DNA of 34,475 nt from Conidiobolus incongruus B7586 (GCA_000697335.1 JNEM01006578.1:1-34475), one strand, 5' to 3'. Shown: positions 1 through 10,341, numbered from the stretch's first letter. Notes: generated from the sequence alone by a model not told the origin. Made by a program: numbers and translations.

Positions 1-1377
1 AATTATTTAAATATAAATATATTAAATATAAGTATTTTTTGATATCTTAACAAATTATATATCAACTTAATATATATTAAAAATTAAATATAATATTTAT
101 AATTAAAAGTTAATTAATAAAAACTAAGTAAAATTTAAACCAAATTGGAGTTTTTATAATATTAATATAATTAGCTTGATTTTAATATATAAGTCCTTTT
201 AACTAGTTATTATTTTAACTTTATATTATAATATAGAAAATATACTTAATTTTTATAAGTATATAAAAATTAAAATTTTATATCAAATTCTATTTGACTT
301 GAAATGAAATATTAATATTAAAGAATATAATATTAATTATATTATAAGCAAAAATATAAGTAAATGATTATTAAATATTTATATATTTTTAAAGTCAATA
401 AAAATTTAAGGAATAATAATCAATTGAAAAAAAGATAATGAATAGTGAATTTTCAATAAATATCAAGATATATTATTATTAGTTTTTAATTTATATTATA
501 TATATATTTATTTATTAATTAATGATTATTTGAAACATATTAAGAATTATGTATATTAGTTTAAAAATGGTAATAATATGTTTTATGCTAAATTTTTCAA
601 AAAACCATTTTAAGACAATATCTGAGCATTTATACTTTAAGTAATGGTTTATTTTAATTCTGATTAAATATTAATAGACTTGCTCAAAACAGATGTGATT
701 TTTTAAAATAAAATTTTTTATAATTATATTAACTTTTAATATTTGATATTTAAAAATTCAATGATGAATCTAGAATATGATATCTGAATAAAGCAAAACT
801 AACAAACTGTGTCATAATTGTTGAGGTAGTTATAATAAAATGGACTGCTTTATATTAATTTTTTATCAAGTTCAGACTTTTTAAATTGGTTCACCTTAAT
901 ATCAGTCTTGTTTAATTTGATAAGCATAGACAATAAAATATAATGTTTTTTACTCTCATAGATTAAAAACATTGAATGTAAATAATTAAAATCAATCGCT
1001 ATGTTATCAAATAAATATTGAAATAGCAAGAATATATAAATATATTTAATTATTTTCAAAACATTATAAATGAATTTCTAGAATATATTTATATTTGGTA
1101 TTGATATTGTTTGAAAATTAAGCTAATGGGCAAAGAATTATATTATGTATTATCAAGTATCATTAATCTAATGATAATAATATTAGATATAATCAAATTA
1201 AGAGTTATATTAATAAAGATTGGAATAAATTAAAAATTGAAAAATTAAGATAAAATAGAATAGATGGATTATGGAAAAGATTAGAGAGAATGTCAAAAAT
1301 TAAATAAACCTAATAGTCATAATAATATTTATTAGAATTAAATATTAGCTAAAAAAATAATTCTTAAATTCGAGATG
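1..1377. other. AT-rich intergenic DNA, no gene recognised
   Basis: The stretch is almost entirely A/T with homopolymer and (TA)-type runs. The only open stretch of note is a 69-codon minus-strand frame at 850-1059, rich in I, L, K, N and Y. It could be a terminal exon remnant, but it shows no motif I recognise and no clear splice partner. I do not call it a gene. Confidence 0.6.
1351..1357 (-). terminator. Pol III T-run terminator of tRNA-Pro
   Basis: Seven consecutive A on the plus strand give a run of seven T on the minus strand, about 20 nt past the tRNA 3' end. Oligo-T is the standard stop signal for RNA polymerase III. In DNA this AT-rich such runs are common by chance, so the assignment rests mainly on position. 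Confidence 0.5.
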
Positions 1378-1448
1378 GGCTCGACTGGGAATCGAACCCA
1401 GGACCTCTCCCACCCTAAGGGAGAATTATACCACTAAACCATCGAGCC
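1378..1448 (-). tRNA. tRNA-Pro (anticodon AGG)
   Basis: Read on the minus strand, the 71-nt sequence folds as a complete cloverleaf. The 7-bp acceptor stem GGCTCGA pairs with TCGAGCC. The D arm contains GTTTAGTGGTATAATTC. The anticodon arm is CTCCC-TTAGGGT-GGGAG with anticodon AGG, and the T arm has the usual GGTTCGAATCC core. There is no intron, and the 3' CCA is not encoded, as is normal for a nuclear tRNA. AGG would be modified to IGG and read CCU/CCC/CCA proline codons. The T arm and D arm supply the internal B and A boxes for RNA polymerase III. Confidence 0.96.
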
Positions 1449-2539
1449 TTAACCAGGTAAGATTTTAAATGAATTTATTTTTATATTTTAATTTTTTATA
1501 TATTCAATAATTGAATTTTAAAATTTTCTTATAAATATCATTTTTCATTATTGTCGTATTACTTTTATATTTTTTTTATATTAAATTATTTTTTATATAT
1601 TTATATATCAATAAAACTTTTTATATATTTTATTATCATTTTATCTTTAATTTCTAACTTTATATTTTAATTATTATAATATATATGATATTATTATTTA
1701 TTTTCAACAACCAATAAAAACCCTCAAAATTATTTACCATATTTATTTTTAATTTATATAAATAATCAGTTTTTTAAATATAATATGTATTCTTACAAAT
1801 AATTCTCAATTAATAATTATAAAACTAATTGATTTTGAAATTTATTATTCTAAATTGATTCAATTTGATTTTCATTATTTTTATGTTTTAACATCTAAAT
1901 ACTCATTTTTACATTAAATAATAAGATATTTTTTATATATTAAAATATGATATTAAGAATGATTAAATGACTGATATGTTATTATATCCATTGTAGATAT
2001 TAATATCAATATTCAAATTCAGATTACTTCATATATTTAATACAGTATACTTTTTGTTAAGTGAAATATTCTTTCAACATAGATAATAATCATTCAACTA
2101 TATATTATTCAATATTGAAAATATATAATGTTAAAAATTTTTTCAAAAACTTAATTATTATAAAATAATTTGCAAAATTTCAAGTTTCATAATTTGGCCA
2201 AAATCAAAAATTCCTTAATTTCAATTGTTATCAATCAGTCTTTAGCCAAATTAATTAACATGTATAATGTAAAGTTTGAATATATTCAATATAGTTTTCT
2301 TTAATTAATATGCTTATAGAATAAAAGTATATAATATCCAAAGTAAAACCCAAATAAAACTATATACAAATCATATGATTTCGATTTCAAATATTAAAAC
2401 CATATGACAAGTCAACAATCTTGTAAAAATTCCCATAATATAGCATTAATAATTTATTGAATATCATATTTTAATTACAGTCACTAAACAAAGTTTGATT
2501 TTTATTCAATTGCATTGAAAAAACATCAAACAAAACACA
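1449..2539. other. AT-rich intergenic DNA, nothing recognised
   Basis: About 1.1 kb of A/T-dominated sequence lies between the tRNA and the PEX10 remnant. No open frame with protein-like composition was seen on either strand, nor any RNA fold beyond AT hairpins. Confidence 0.6.
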
Positions 2540-3779
2540 TGAGTCAACCCAGTACTAGCAGTAAACCAGAAATACGATTTGAAGGATTGCTTACTGAGCT
2601 TATTTGGAAATAGATGGTTGAATAAGAAATATGAAGTGAGTACAATTTAGTGAGTTAGTTAAGTTATTTTGGCTTAACTACTTTATTATGTAACTCTCAA
2701 AATATTTTAGTAATTTATTAATATTAATAATTTTGTATAGTAGATCAGACTTTAAGATAAGAATATTGTGAAATTTTACCTTATCAGTTAAAACTGAAAA
2801 ACTTACCAAAATATTGAGTAATTATATAATATATATATATATATGCTGTGATTTATTAGCTAAAATATAGAATCGTATTTAAGTATTTTATTGTATTGTT
2901 CTTTTCCCCACTTAATCCAATTAGGATACGATCCAGTTAAAAAATGGGCTAAAAAATTTATTATTACTAATAGTAAATATTACTCTTATTTATCATTTAT
3001 TACATGTTCTATGAGCTAATGATATATTTTATATTATAGATTTTAAATTAAATACCACTACAAAAGAATGGATCAATATGACAGTATTTGATATGATACC
3101 CAGAGCCATTAAAATATCCAATGATTATTTATTACCTTTGCATCTCGTAATCTTTTATTTCAAAGGCCACTATTATCATCTATCCAAGAAATTGACCAGT
3201 ATTCGATATGTAATCTACCATATCCTACTATACATTATTAGGAATACCTAATATTATTAACTAGATTTCTCCAAATAAGTCCAATTCGAATAATTTGAAT
3301 ATATCAGATTGCAAAATTTTAGGAATATTATTGGGAATTCAATTATTTGTGAAATTAAAGTTGAATTTAAAAAATCTTACAGAAATTATAGGGATGAGCA
3401 ATTGAAATTGAAACAGTTAGAAAGTAATGAAGATCAAGATTTAATTAGGTATATTTTAATATAATATTCATTGGTGTTGGCATATTTATTAGTTGTTAGT
3501 GGTGAAAAAGTTGTTGAAAACTCAACTGAGATGCAGTTACCTAGCTCTATTGATGGAAAGTGTGCGTTGTGTTTGAGTACTAAAACGAATCCTACCTGTA
3601 CCCTTGTGGTCATATTTTTTGTTGGGAGTGTATTTCTGAATGGTGCAGAACTAAAGTAATTTATGGCAATATTATTTAATTAATTAGGCTTACTGATGAG
3701 CATTTAATTATAGTCCGAGTGTCCACTATGTAGACAATCATCAGGGTCAGCACAATTATGGACCATTAGATTAAATTAA
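2540..3779 (+). pseudogene. PEX10: Peroxin-10 (PEX10), decayed copy
   Basis: PEX10 is a RING ubiquitin ligase of the peroxisomal membrane that acts with PEX2 and PEX12 to ubiquitinate the import receptor PEX5. Family landmarks appear in order but in several frames. A SLFGNRWLNKKYE block lies near 2600, SYFGLTTLL near 2670 and DQTL-x-x-EYCEILPYQ near 2743-2785. LVIFYFKGHYYHLSKKLTSI lies near 3142-3200 and ILGILLGIQLFVK near 3320. A C-terminal RING ([20 protein letters not shown], then CPLCR after an intron) lies at 3558-3740. The blocks cannot be joined by plausible introns. An in-frame TAA replaces a residue of the LGEEYC motif. Three stops interrupt the segment before YFGLTT. The frame changes between LHLV...SIRY and ILGI. 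One base is missing between the third and fourth RING cysteines, in a C-run (tgtaccc/ttgtgg). All RING zinc ligands are still encoded, so decay looks recent. A mis-assembled live gene is the alternative. Confidence 0.75.
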
Positions 3780-3798
3780 AACAAAAATATTTATTGAA

Positions 3799-4763
3799 TT
3801 AATGGAATGGAGATGTAGATTTGATGAGGGTAGCATCAATTTGAGTCAAACTCTTGGGTAAATTTAACTGAATTTTATTTCTGTAGAGAGCCGGTTGATT
3901 CTTCTGTAAGGGATTATTTTCAAAGTACACCGTTTGAATGTTCGTTAAAGTTTTGAATTCTCTGTTTAATTCGTCAAAATTTTCAAATTGATTGGAATTA
4001 GCCTAATTTATGATTAATATAATGGTTTTATAATAGATCGCAGTATTATATTTACCCAGAACTCTTCTAAATTAACCAAATGGCTAATATTTTCCAGTGT
4101 TTTAATGTTATTGTTAGAAATATCCAAAGTAGTTAAATTAATCTAGTAATGGTATTATCAATATATACATATTTCAATGGTATTGACATATTAAATAATA
4201 CATTATTCTCTAAGCCTTCAATCTTTTCAATAGCGTTATGACTAATATAGAATTCCTCTAAACATTCCAATCCTTCTAAACCTTCAATCTTTTTAATTCG
4301 ATTACTCTAAAAATCACATAAGCATATTTTTTATATACGAATAATATAAAAATTTACTTGAATACTTAATATCTTCAACTTTTTCAAATGTTGTAAATTC
4401 TAAATAAAATTTAAAACAATATAAAAATTTATATAATAAATAATAACTTACTTCTAATTTTTCAATTTTATTCTTTCCCAACCATAATTTTTCTAAATTA
4501 ATTAAATGATCTAAATTTTCAATTTTCTAAAAAATATTACTATAGAAATATATGAATATATTAAAATTATTTACTCTGATACGATTGGCTCCCAATTCCA
4601 AATTGGTAATATTGATAAAGGTGTCCAAATTTTGAATTTTAGAAATTTTGTTACTTACAAAGTATAGATCTGTTAAATTCACCAACTGATCAATATTTTC
4701 AATTTGTTTGATCTTGTTGAAAGACAAATCTAAAGATCTAAAAATATAAATAATCGAATGTCA

Positions 4764-4794
<31 letters not shown>

Positions 4795-5210
4795 CATATA
4801 TAAAAATTACGTTAAATTCACCAAATGATTTAAATTTTCAATCTTTTCAATTCGATTATCATAAAAATCTAACTCTATTAATTCTCTATTACTTTCTAAA
4901 TCTTCAATTTGTTGAATTAAATTTTGTCTCAAAGTTAACATCTAAATATTACAAAAAACTATTTAATAATTTGAATATTGTTAAATTAAAATTATTTACT
5001 TGTAATTTTGTAAATCTTGATAAATTTAATAATTTCATATCGGTTAATTTTGCATGAACTAATTCTAATACCTATTCAATTATTAAATTTAATTATTATA
5101 AATTTTTTATTTTTTTTGTTGTTTACCTCTGTATCATTTGGAAAATCATCAAATGGATTTTGGAATTTTTGTTCTGAGCTATTATCTTCGATAGGTATGT
5201 TAGTTTCCAT
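3799..5210 (-). CDS. SDS22: Protein phosphatase 1 regulatory subunit SDS22 (PPP1R7), nine exons
   Basis: SDS22 is a leucine-rich-repeat protein that binds and chaperones the catalytic subunit of protein phosphatase 1 and is needed for mitotic exit. Nine exons joined by eight 45-90-nt GT-AG introns give about 325 residues, close to the fission yeast protein. The product starts METNIPIEDNSSEQKFQNPF at 5210. It then carries a row of 22-residue SDS22-type LRRs of the form L-x-x-L-x-L-x-x-N-x-I-x-x-I-x-x-L, including LWLGKNKIEKLE and FYISHNAIEKIEGL. It ends with the diagnostic LRR cap ANSNQF, VYFENNPLQKNQPALYRNKI and LTQIDAT, which is nearly invariant in the family. Exon 1 is 5127-5210 and exon 2 is 5000-5071. 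The third intron contains a (TA)n tract. The stop TAA is 3799-3801. The frame is intact throughout, unlike its convergent neighbour PEX10. Confidence 0.93.
4764..4792. repeat. (TA)n microsatellite in an SDS22 intron
   Basis: About fifteen consecutive TA units lie inside the third SDS22 intron. Shorter (TA)n runs occur near 2829-2844 in the PEX10 remnant and near 16105-16124 in an MPP6 intron. They are simple-sequence tracts and probably length-polymorphic. Confidence 0.9.
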
Positions 5211-5541
5211 TTTTTTTCAGAATTTTATTGAAATAAATTGAATTGATTTTTTCAAGATTATAAATTGCGTCACTAATAAATATTAATATATGATTTCATG
5301 GGCTAGGGTTATTGAAATAATTTATGGGAATGTGATTTCATTAATTGTAAATTTGAAGGTTACAGATTTTCAATACGAATTTTGATACTTTTTATATACA
5401 CGCCTTGTTGAATACTATATATTCAAAAATCATTATAATAATATCATTAATTTTTATATACCTTTATATTGAGGGATAAATCATTAATAGATCATTTTAT
5501 TGCTAACATAAACTGTGAAAAATAGAACTTAACCAAGGATG
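5211..5541. other. Intergenic, SDS22 promoter side and repeat-gene 3' side
   Basis: This 331-nt spacer lies upstream of SDS22 and downstream of the Pro/Gln-repeat gene, both on the minus strand. It is AT-rich. I see no additional gene and no promoter element I would defend. Confidence 0.5.
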
Positions 5542-6129
5542 TTAATAGTTGTTTTGGTTGATGGAGATGTTTTGAGTATTGTGTTTCTGAGATGTATGCT
5601 GGGGGCATGGTGTCATAGGCACTTGGACAGGTAATGGCTGGGGTGGTTGTTGTTCAGGGCATGGTTGAGGTTGAGGCATGGGCTGGGGAATTGGCTGAGG
5701 AACAGGTTGAGGAATAGGTTGAGGCTGTTGTTCAGGGCATGGTTGAGGTTGAGGAATAGGCTGGGGGATTGGTTGAGGAACAGGTTGAGGAATAGGCTGG
5801 GGGATTGGTTGAGGAACAGGTTGAGGAATAGGTTGTGGCTGTTGTTCTGGACATGGTTGTGGTTGAGGAATTGGCTCAGGCTGTGGCTGTGGGACTGGTT
5901 GAACCTCAGGACATGGTAAGGGTTGAGGTAATGGTTGTACAGGGGTTACAGGGACAGGTTGAGGATAAGTAACCAAACGGGGAGCACAATCGGATCTACC
6001 AGGTCCACATCCGAATGGTAGGTCAAGATTGAAAGAAGTCAAAGAGGTTGATCTGAAAAAAGGTTCAGCAGGAGCTCCAATCAATACTTGGACAAGGATA
6101 CAAGAGATAGAAGCATTAATGAATTTCAT
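5542..6129 (-). CDS. Small secreted Pro/Gln-rich tandem-repeat protein
   Basis: A single uninterrupted 195-codon frame starts at an ATG whose product has a signal-peptide shape: MKF, then a hydrophobic stretch (ISCILVQVLIGA) and a small-residue cleavage region (APAEP). A short non-repeat domain follows, with two cysteines (GCGPGRSDC). About 115 residues of P-Q-P-x repeats come next, organised as blocks that each begin QPCPEQQPQPIPQPVPQP. The tail is Asn/Gln-rich (MTPCPQHTSQKHNTQNIS). Each block carries one cysteine, and the spacing suggests a polyproline-II rod that could be disulphide-linked. No catalytic motif is present. I do not recognise a family. The pattern resembles cell-wall or adhesive structural proteins and, superficially, cereal gliadins. 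An extracellular or cell-wall structural role is an inference. No intron is needed, unusual among the protein genes here. Confidence 0.65.
   Translation of the reverse strand: MKFINASISCILVQVLIGAPAEPFFRSTSLTSFNLDLPFGCGPGRSDCAPRLVTYPQPVPVTPVQPLPQPLPCPEVQPVPQPQPEPIPQPQPCPEQQPQPIPQPVPQPIPQPIPQPVPQPIPQPIPQPQPCPEQQPQPIPQPVPQPIPQPMPQPQPCPEQQPPQPLPVQVPMTPCPQHTSQKHNTQNISINQNNY
5655..5905. repeat. GC-rich coding minisatellite (Pro/Gln blocks)
   Basis: Within the secreted protein, short units encoding PIPQP, PVPQP and PQPQPCPEQQ recur with near-identical DNA (ggttgaggaataggctgg-type units on the plus strand). Two adjacent copies of a unit of about 50 nt near 5750-5850 are almost identical, which indicates recent duplication by slippage or unequal exchange. 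Repeat number probably varies between strains. Confidence 0.85.
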
Positions 6130-7365
6130 GTTGAATATTAAATTAAAATATTAGAAAATATTAGTAAAGATTAAATTATTATGTTATGATTATTTCTTAT
6201 CGAATAATACATGGTTTATATATTTCATTTCATATTAATATATTAAACTTAAATAATTAATTTTTAATTTATTGAATACACTTTAAATCGATTTGCAATA
6301 TATTTAAAAATATTAAGTGATAAAAATATATTAAAATTTAATATGTACAAATATAGGATGACACTTATCAAAAGTATTCAATTATAAAAATAATATAGTA
6401 TAAGACTAATGGTGACTATTCATTTGTATATTTAATTCATTGATAAATCTAATGAATATTTTTATTATATATTTTAAACAATATTAGTTCAACTTATAAA
6501 TTCATAATTCAATTGAAAAGGATCTATTCTATTATTCAACAATGTTCAATGCTATTCCTATCTAGACTTATAAATCCTAGGTGATCTTTTAAATAACAAT
6601 TCTATAACATTGAAAATAAAACATCATATTTTCTAATATTTAATATACTATTATTAAAATTCAACAAATTTTGCATCAAAATTTAAGATTTGTATAATAA
6701 TCATTTACGCTCAATAAATGTTGAGAATTTGAAAATTTGGTTTATAAATTTTATTATTGTGATGATAATATATGAAAACACCTGAAGATTTGCAAACAAT
6801 AAAAATATATACACATATTACATTATATTCCAATATCATTTAATGCCATCAAAATTTTGTATATATGATAAATTGTTGCAGATTTGATTTTAATATTCAT
6901 AGAAAATATTATTGAATCCTATGATTTGTATGTAATATTCAAGATATAATTACAATCACAAACTAACAATAACTTATGAACTCATGCCAATGGAATTTTT
7001 GTTGAATCTATACCAAAAGTTTATAAATCCTGCTAAGATATTAACTATTATAGTTTGAATATTCCAAATTGATTTGTTTAGTAGAAATAATCAACTAATG
7101 AGGGTTATACAATCAAGTTAAATATTTCCAACCTTGATCAAATTTTTCTAGATGTTCAGCAACTGTTAATACTCATTTTGAATTTTTACACCAATCATCA
7201 GAATTTATTGTGTGATATCATGTCTGACTTGATAAGTTAAATTTTTTGAGCTCTGTAATGACCGTTCCCAGAATTTACACAGGTTCTGAGTACACTAATT
7301 AATTTTTAATCAAGGTTTTCCTAAATTAACATTTATAATACTAATATTTAGGTATAATTTTATAA
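6130..7365. other. AT-rich intergenic DNA
   Basis: About 1.2 kb of A/T-dominated sequence has no protein-like open frame on either strand. Near its right end (7283-7351) lies a plus-strand segment with intron-like features: a GT start, a CTAAT branch-like site and a TTTAG end just before the first GC island. See the island entry. Confidence 0.5.
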
Positions 7366-7367
7366 TA

Positions 7368-7560
7368 ATACTGTCACCCGCTGGGTAATGCTGGCCTGGG
7401 TCAAGGTAGTCAGGTCGCCGATTCCAGGAGTGGTTAGTACGTCCGGGACAAGATGAACGAGCTTAGATGCATACATAACTAGCTGAGTGGCGAGCATGGT
7501 GCGTAAATTGGGTATATATGCCACTGTGGAAGGATCGACAGCGGTCAATTAGCCTAAGTT
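7368..7560. other. GC-rich island 1, unassigned
   Basis: By eye count this ~190-nt segment is about half G+C, against roughly 15-25% in its surroundings. On the minus strand it carries a frame of about 62 codons (7360-7548) with balanced codon use and a plausible amphipathic product (for example SKLVHLVPDVLTTPGIGDL). A stop sits directly before the first codon, the first in-frame ATG is about 16 codons in, and no splice acceptor fits. On the plus strand all three frames contain stops. A hairpin can form from GGCCTG and CAGGTC around 7391-7415. It could be an exon of an unknown gene, a structured noncoding RNA, or inserted foreign DNA. I cannot choose. Confidence 0.4.
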
Positions 7561-7572
7561 CATCTCTATCAG

Positions 7573-7613
7573 GTAATAGGAATAAAATTGATAAATTAAT
7601 TCAAATGATTTAG
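7573..7613 (+). other. Intron-like segment between the two GC islands
   Basis: The 41-nt AT-rich segment begins gtaata and ends atttag, like the verified introns of neighbouring genes, and separates two GC-rich islands exactly where an intron would. If real, the islands are exons of one plus-strand transcript. Stops in every plus-strand frame of island 1 mean the transcript would be largely noncoding or start late. Confidence 0.3.
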
Positions 7614-7633
7614 TCTTAGGTAGTGATTTTATT

Positions 7634-7900
7634 GAGATCTTAAGGTAGTGCCGCAGCTCTAGCACCTAGCGTCGGGTTGATCCTACCATGAAAACCTCTG
7701 TCTCGCATTCGCGATGGCTTATTCCCTTTTATTGCGATCTCTAAGCCCACCGCTCCAATCGCCCTCGTGAGTCACGCAAAGCAAGTCTTCAGGTGAGCAA
7801 GTTTCGCAATATTTCCCGTCAGCTGATTTTGACAGATGGTTCTCATTATCCTGCGGTGATTCGAAGGATTGCCGAGTCGACAACCTTGACAAATGCTTAG
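7634..7900. other. GC-rich island 2, possible mitochondrial bL31-like fragment or ncRNA
   Basis: This ~267-nt segment is about half G+C in a very AT-rich setting. On the plus strand, an ATG at 7714 opens a short frame that resembles a mitochondrial presequence (MAYSLLLRSLSPPLQSPS). A different frame downstream, ending at 7900, reads VSKFRNISRQLILTDGSHYP and then RRIAES-TTLTN. The ILTDGS core and trailing TLTN weakly recall fungal mitochondrial ribosomal protein bL31. The two frames do not join by a plausible intron, so a damaged gene copy is possible. A structured noncoding RNA is equally possible. Both readings are weak. Confidence 0.25.
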
Positions 7901-10341
7901 ATCAAAAAATACCACACTAAACTCACTATTAATATCTTTAATCAAATACAAGTAATGCTATCTATGTTTCTTCCTGTAAAATATAAATACAAGTTGAATA
8001 CTTATCAAGCATCCTTATATATTGAGATGGGGCTAGTAAGGTTAGAATCATAGAAACTCCAGGTGTATTGAGGCTTCACTTAATTTCTAATATTACTTCA
8101 ATAATCAAGTATTGATAGCTTTCAACATTGATTTTAAATAGATTTATTAATGGAAAATTTCTTCATATATAATGAAAGATCAATACTTTCTTTATTATTA
8201 ATCAATATTTACCATACTTTCAGCTTATTATAACAACTGAAAATTAGTTCTTTTATTAGAGACTGAAATTACATATTTCGTTAATTAATTTATTTATTAG
8301 AATCTCCATCCTTGTAGAAACATCTTTTAATTACCCAAAGTAATTATAATCACTGCAGCTTTAATCTGGTCAGTAAATAGGATTTGTTAATTTTTAATTT
8401 ATTGTTATTCAGAAAATTTTTATAACAATATATTTTGTAATTCTCATGTGAAATTATATTCACCTTAAATTGTAATTAAAAACCATTTGAAAATTATATA
8501 TAGAGTTAGATAATAAAAAGCGGTACTTTTTTAACTTTTAATTTTTCAAACATAATAAAAGGTTTGAATATTAAAATATCAATATTTTAAATAAAAACCT
8601 CATAGAATAAATCAATCTGTAAGTTTATGCATTTATTTATATTTATTAGTATTTTGTTTTAATATAAAAATTTATTCTTGAATTACACATTAGTCAAAAA
8701 TGGGATTATCAGAGGTGTTTTATTTTAGTATCATTAAAACTCAACCATAAACCCTCTAAAATCATTTAAGATTTACAAACAGCTTATGAAGAGAATTTTT
8801 TATTTAAATTTATCATTTATTGTTAAGTCTACTACTTTAAAGTTAGATGGGATATTATTTAAATTCTACTCAAATTTAAAAGATTAATTTTTATTATGAT
8901 TCTTTTATTAATTAATAAAGTAAAAATACATATTGAAAAACACTTTTTGTTTTAATTAGAGTATTATCTAACTAATTTAATTTTAATCAAATAAGAATAT
9001 TATAGATATTAAAGTTTAAACTTGGTTTAATTAATAAAGTTATAAAATAAATATTATAACATTATATAAAACAGAAAAAAATAAAATAACTATAACTAAA
9101 CAACACTTATTAGGATATAATTAAAAACCAAAGAATACTATATTATATTAATATTATTGATGAGTTTAAATTTTTTATATAATTTTTTATTTAATTTAAT
9201 ATTTAGTTAAAACAACTCCATTATAAATTTTAATATATAAACATTTTATTAATATATGAATATTGATGAATATAATAGACTATTGTTTTATATAATTTTC
9301 TTTATTTAATCCTTTAAATTAAATTATCCAATAATAATTTTTTAATATCGTTCTTATTATTAATAAAAAATATTTATTATTTGAAATGATAATTGTAAAA
9401 TATATTAAGCTAAAACCATTTAAAAACTTGATATTTTTAAAAATTAGAAAGAGCTGTCATATCTAATATATTTATTAGATTATAACTTAAGTGATTTTAA
9501 TTGATATAATTAAAAAATATAATTTCAAGAAAAAATCCTATAAACAATTAATTCATAAAATATCAAATTTCATTTATTAGTACATTGTTTTTTAAGAATT
9601 AAAAGCTTACCAAAAGTATAGCAAAGAGTTATTAACAATAAAAAAGAGCATTCAATCTATACTATGTATTATTTTTGTATATCCTATATTAAAAATTATA
9701 TTTAATTTTGATTGTAAAATTGTGGCATTATTAAATTTTTGTAGTAATATTAAATCAAATTACTGGGGAATATCTCACACATATTTTTAGCATTATTATA
9801 TTGAATGATAGATTTAATTATATTTTGGATATTGAATCAGATGGAAGAGGAGTATGTAGAATCAAAGTTGATAGATTTTTTTTGATATAGTGGATGGAAT
9901 GATGAATAACTCATAATAAAATCTTATGATTCATCAAATCACTTTTTGAAATAGAATAAACAAACTAGAATCTAAGATAATATATAATAGTTAAGTAGCT
10001 TTTACATATTAAGTATTACCTAATAAATATTAATATATATCCAATCAACTAATAACCATTTGAAATTGATTATTTTTAAATAGAACTATATTATAAATAT
10101 ATCCCTTGACAATTTGTACAATCAAAAATTTCCAACTTTACAAAAATTAACAAATTTGTCGGATTTTATTAAATTAGAAATGAATTGAGAAATTATCAAA
10201 ATTATATCAATAAATATCGGTGTATTGATCATTATTTGTTTTGCTGTTTACTTCTTGTTATTTAATAATATTATATTAAAATATTTTTTGAAATATATAT
10301 TAATTTAAAAATAATTATAATAAATTATTAAAGTTGTTAAA
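7901..10341. other. AT-rich gene-free stretch upstream of SPF1
   Basis: This is about 2.4 kb of nearly pure A/T. No frame has protein-like composition, no tRNA-like fold was found, and no repeat was seen beyond simple AT tracts. Its right end must hold the SPF1 promoter, but no specific element stands out. Confidence 0.6.

Noticed and set aside
850-1059. Minus-strand 69-codon frame
   Set aside because: Its I/L/K/N/Y-rich composition is what AT-rich DNA gives by chance. No motif, splice partner or homologue was recognised.
2636-2658. A 23-nt intron joining KKYE to LSYFGLTT in PEX10
   Set aside because: It begins gtgagt and ends ttag and is in phase. However, all other introns in the window are about 41 nt or longer, and a 23-nt intron is below what fungal spliceosomes normally use. 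Even if accepted, the later breaks remain.
2540-3779. An alternative genetic code (TAA or TAG read as amino acid) rescuing PEX10
   Set aside because: Intact genes nearby end with TAA, TAG or TGA at the expected family C-termini and have no internal stops. A code change also would not explain the frame changes within the RING and between conserved blocks.
4758-5057. Plus-strand 99-codon frame over SDS22
   Set aside because: It runs antisense across SDS22 exons and introns and begins in the (TA)n tract. The minus strand carries the conserved LRR protein.
5647-5919. Plus-strand frame of repeated LRNRLRNRL-type sequence
   Set aside because: It is the antisense shadow of the Pro/Gln minisatellite: repeats in one strand automatically give an open repeat frame on the other. 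The minus frame has a signal peptide and flanking non-repeat sequence.
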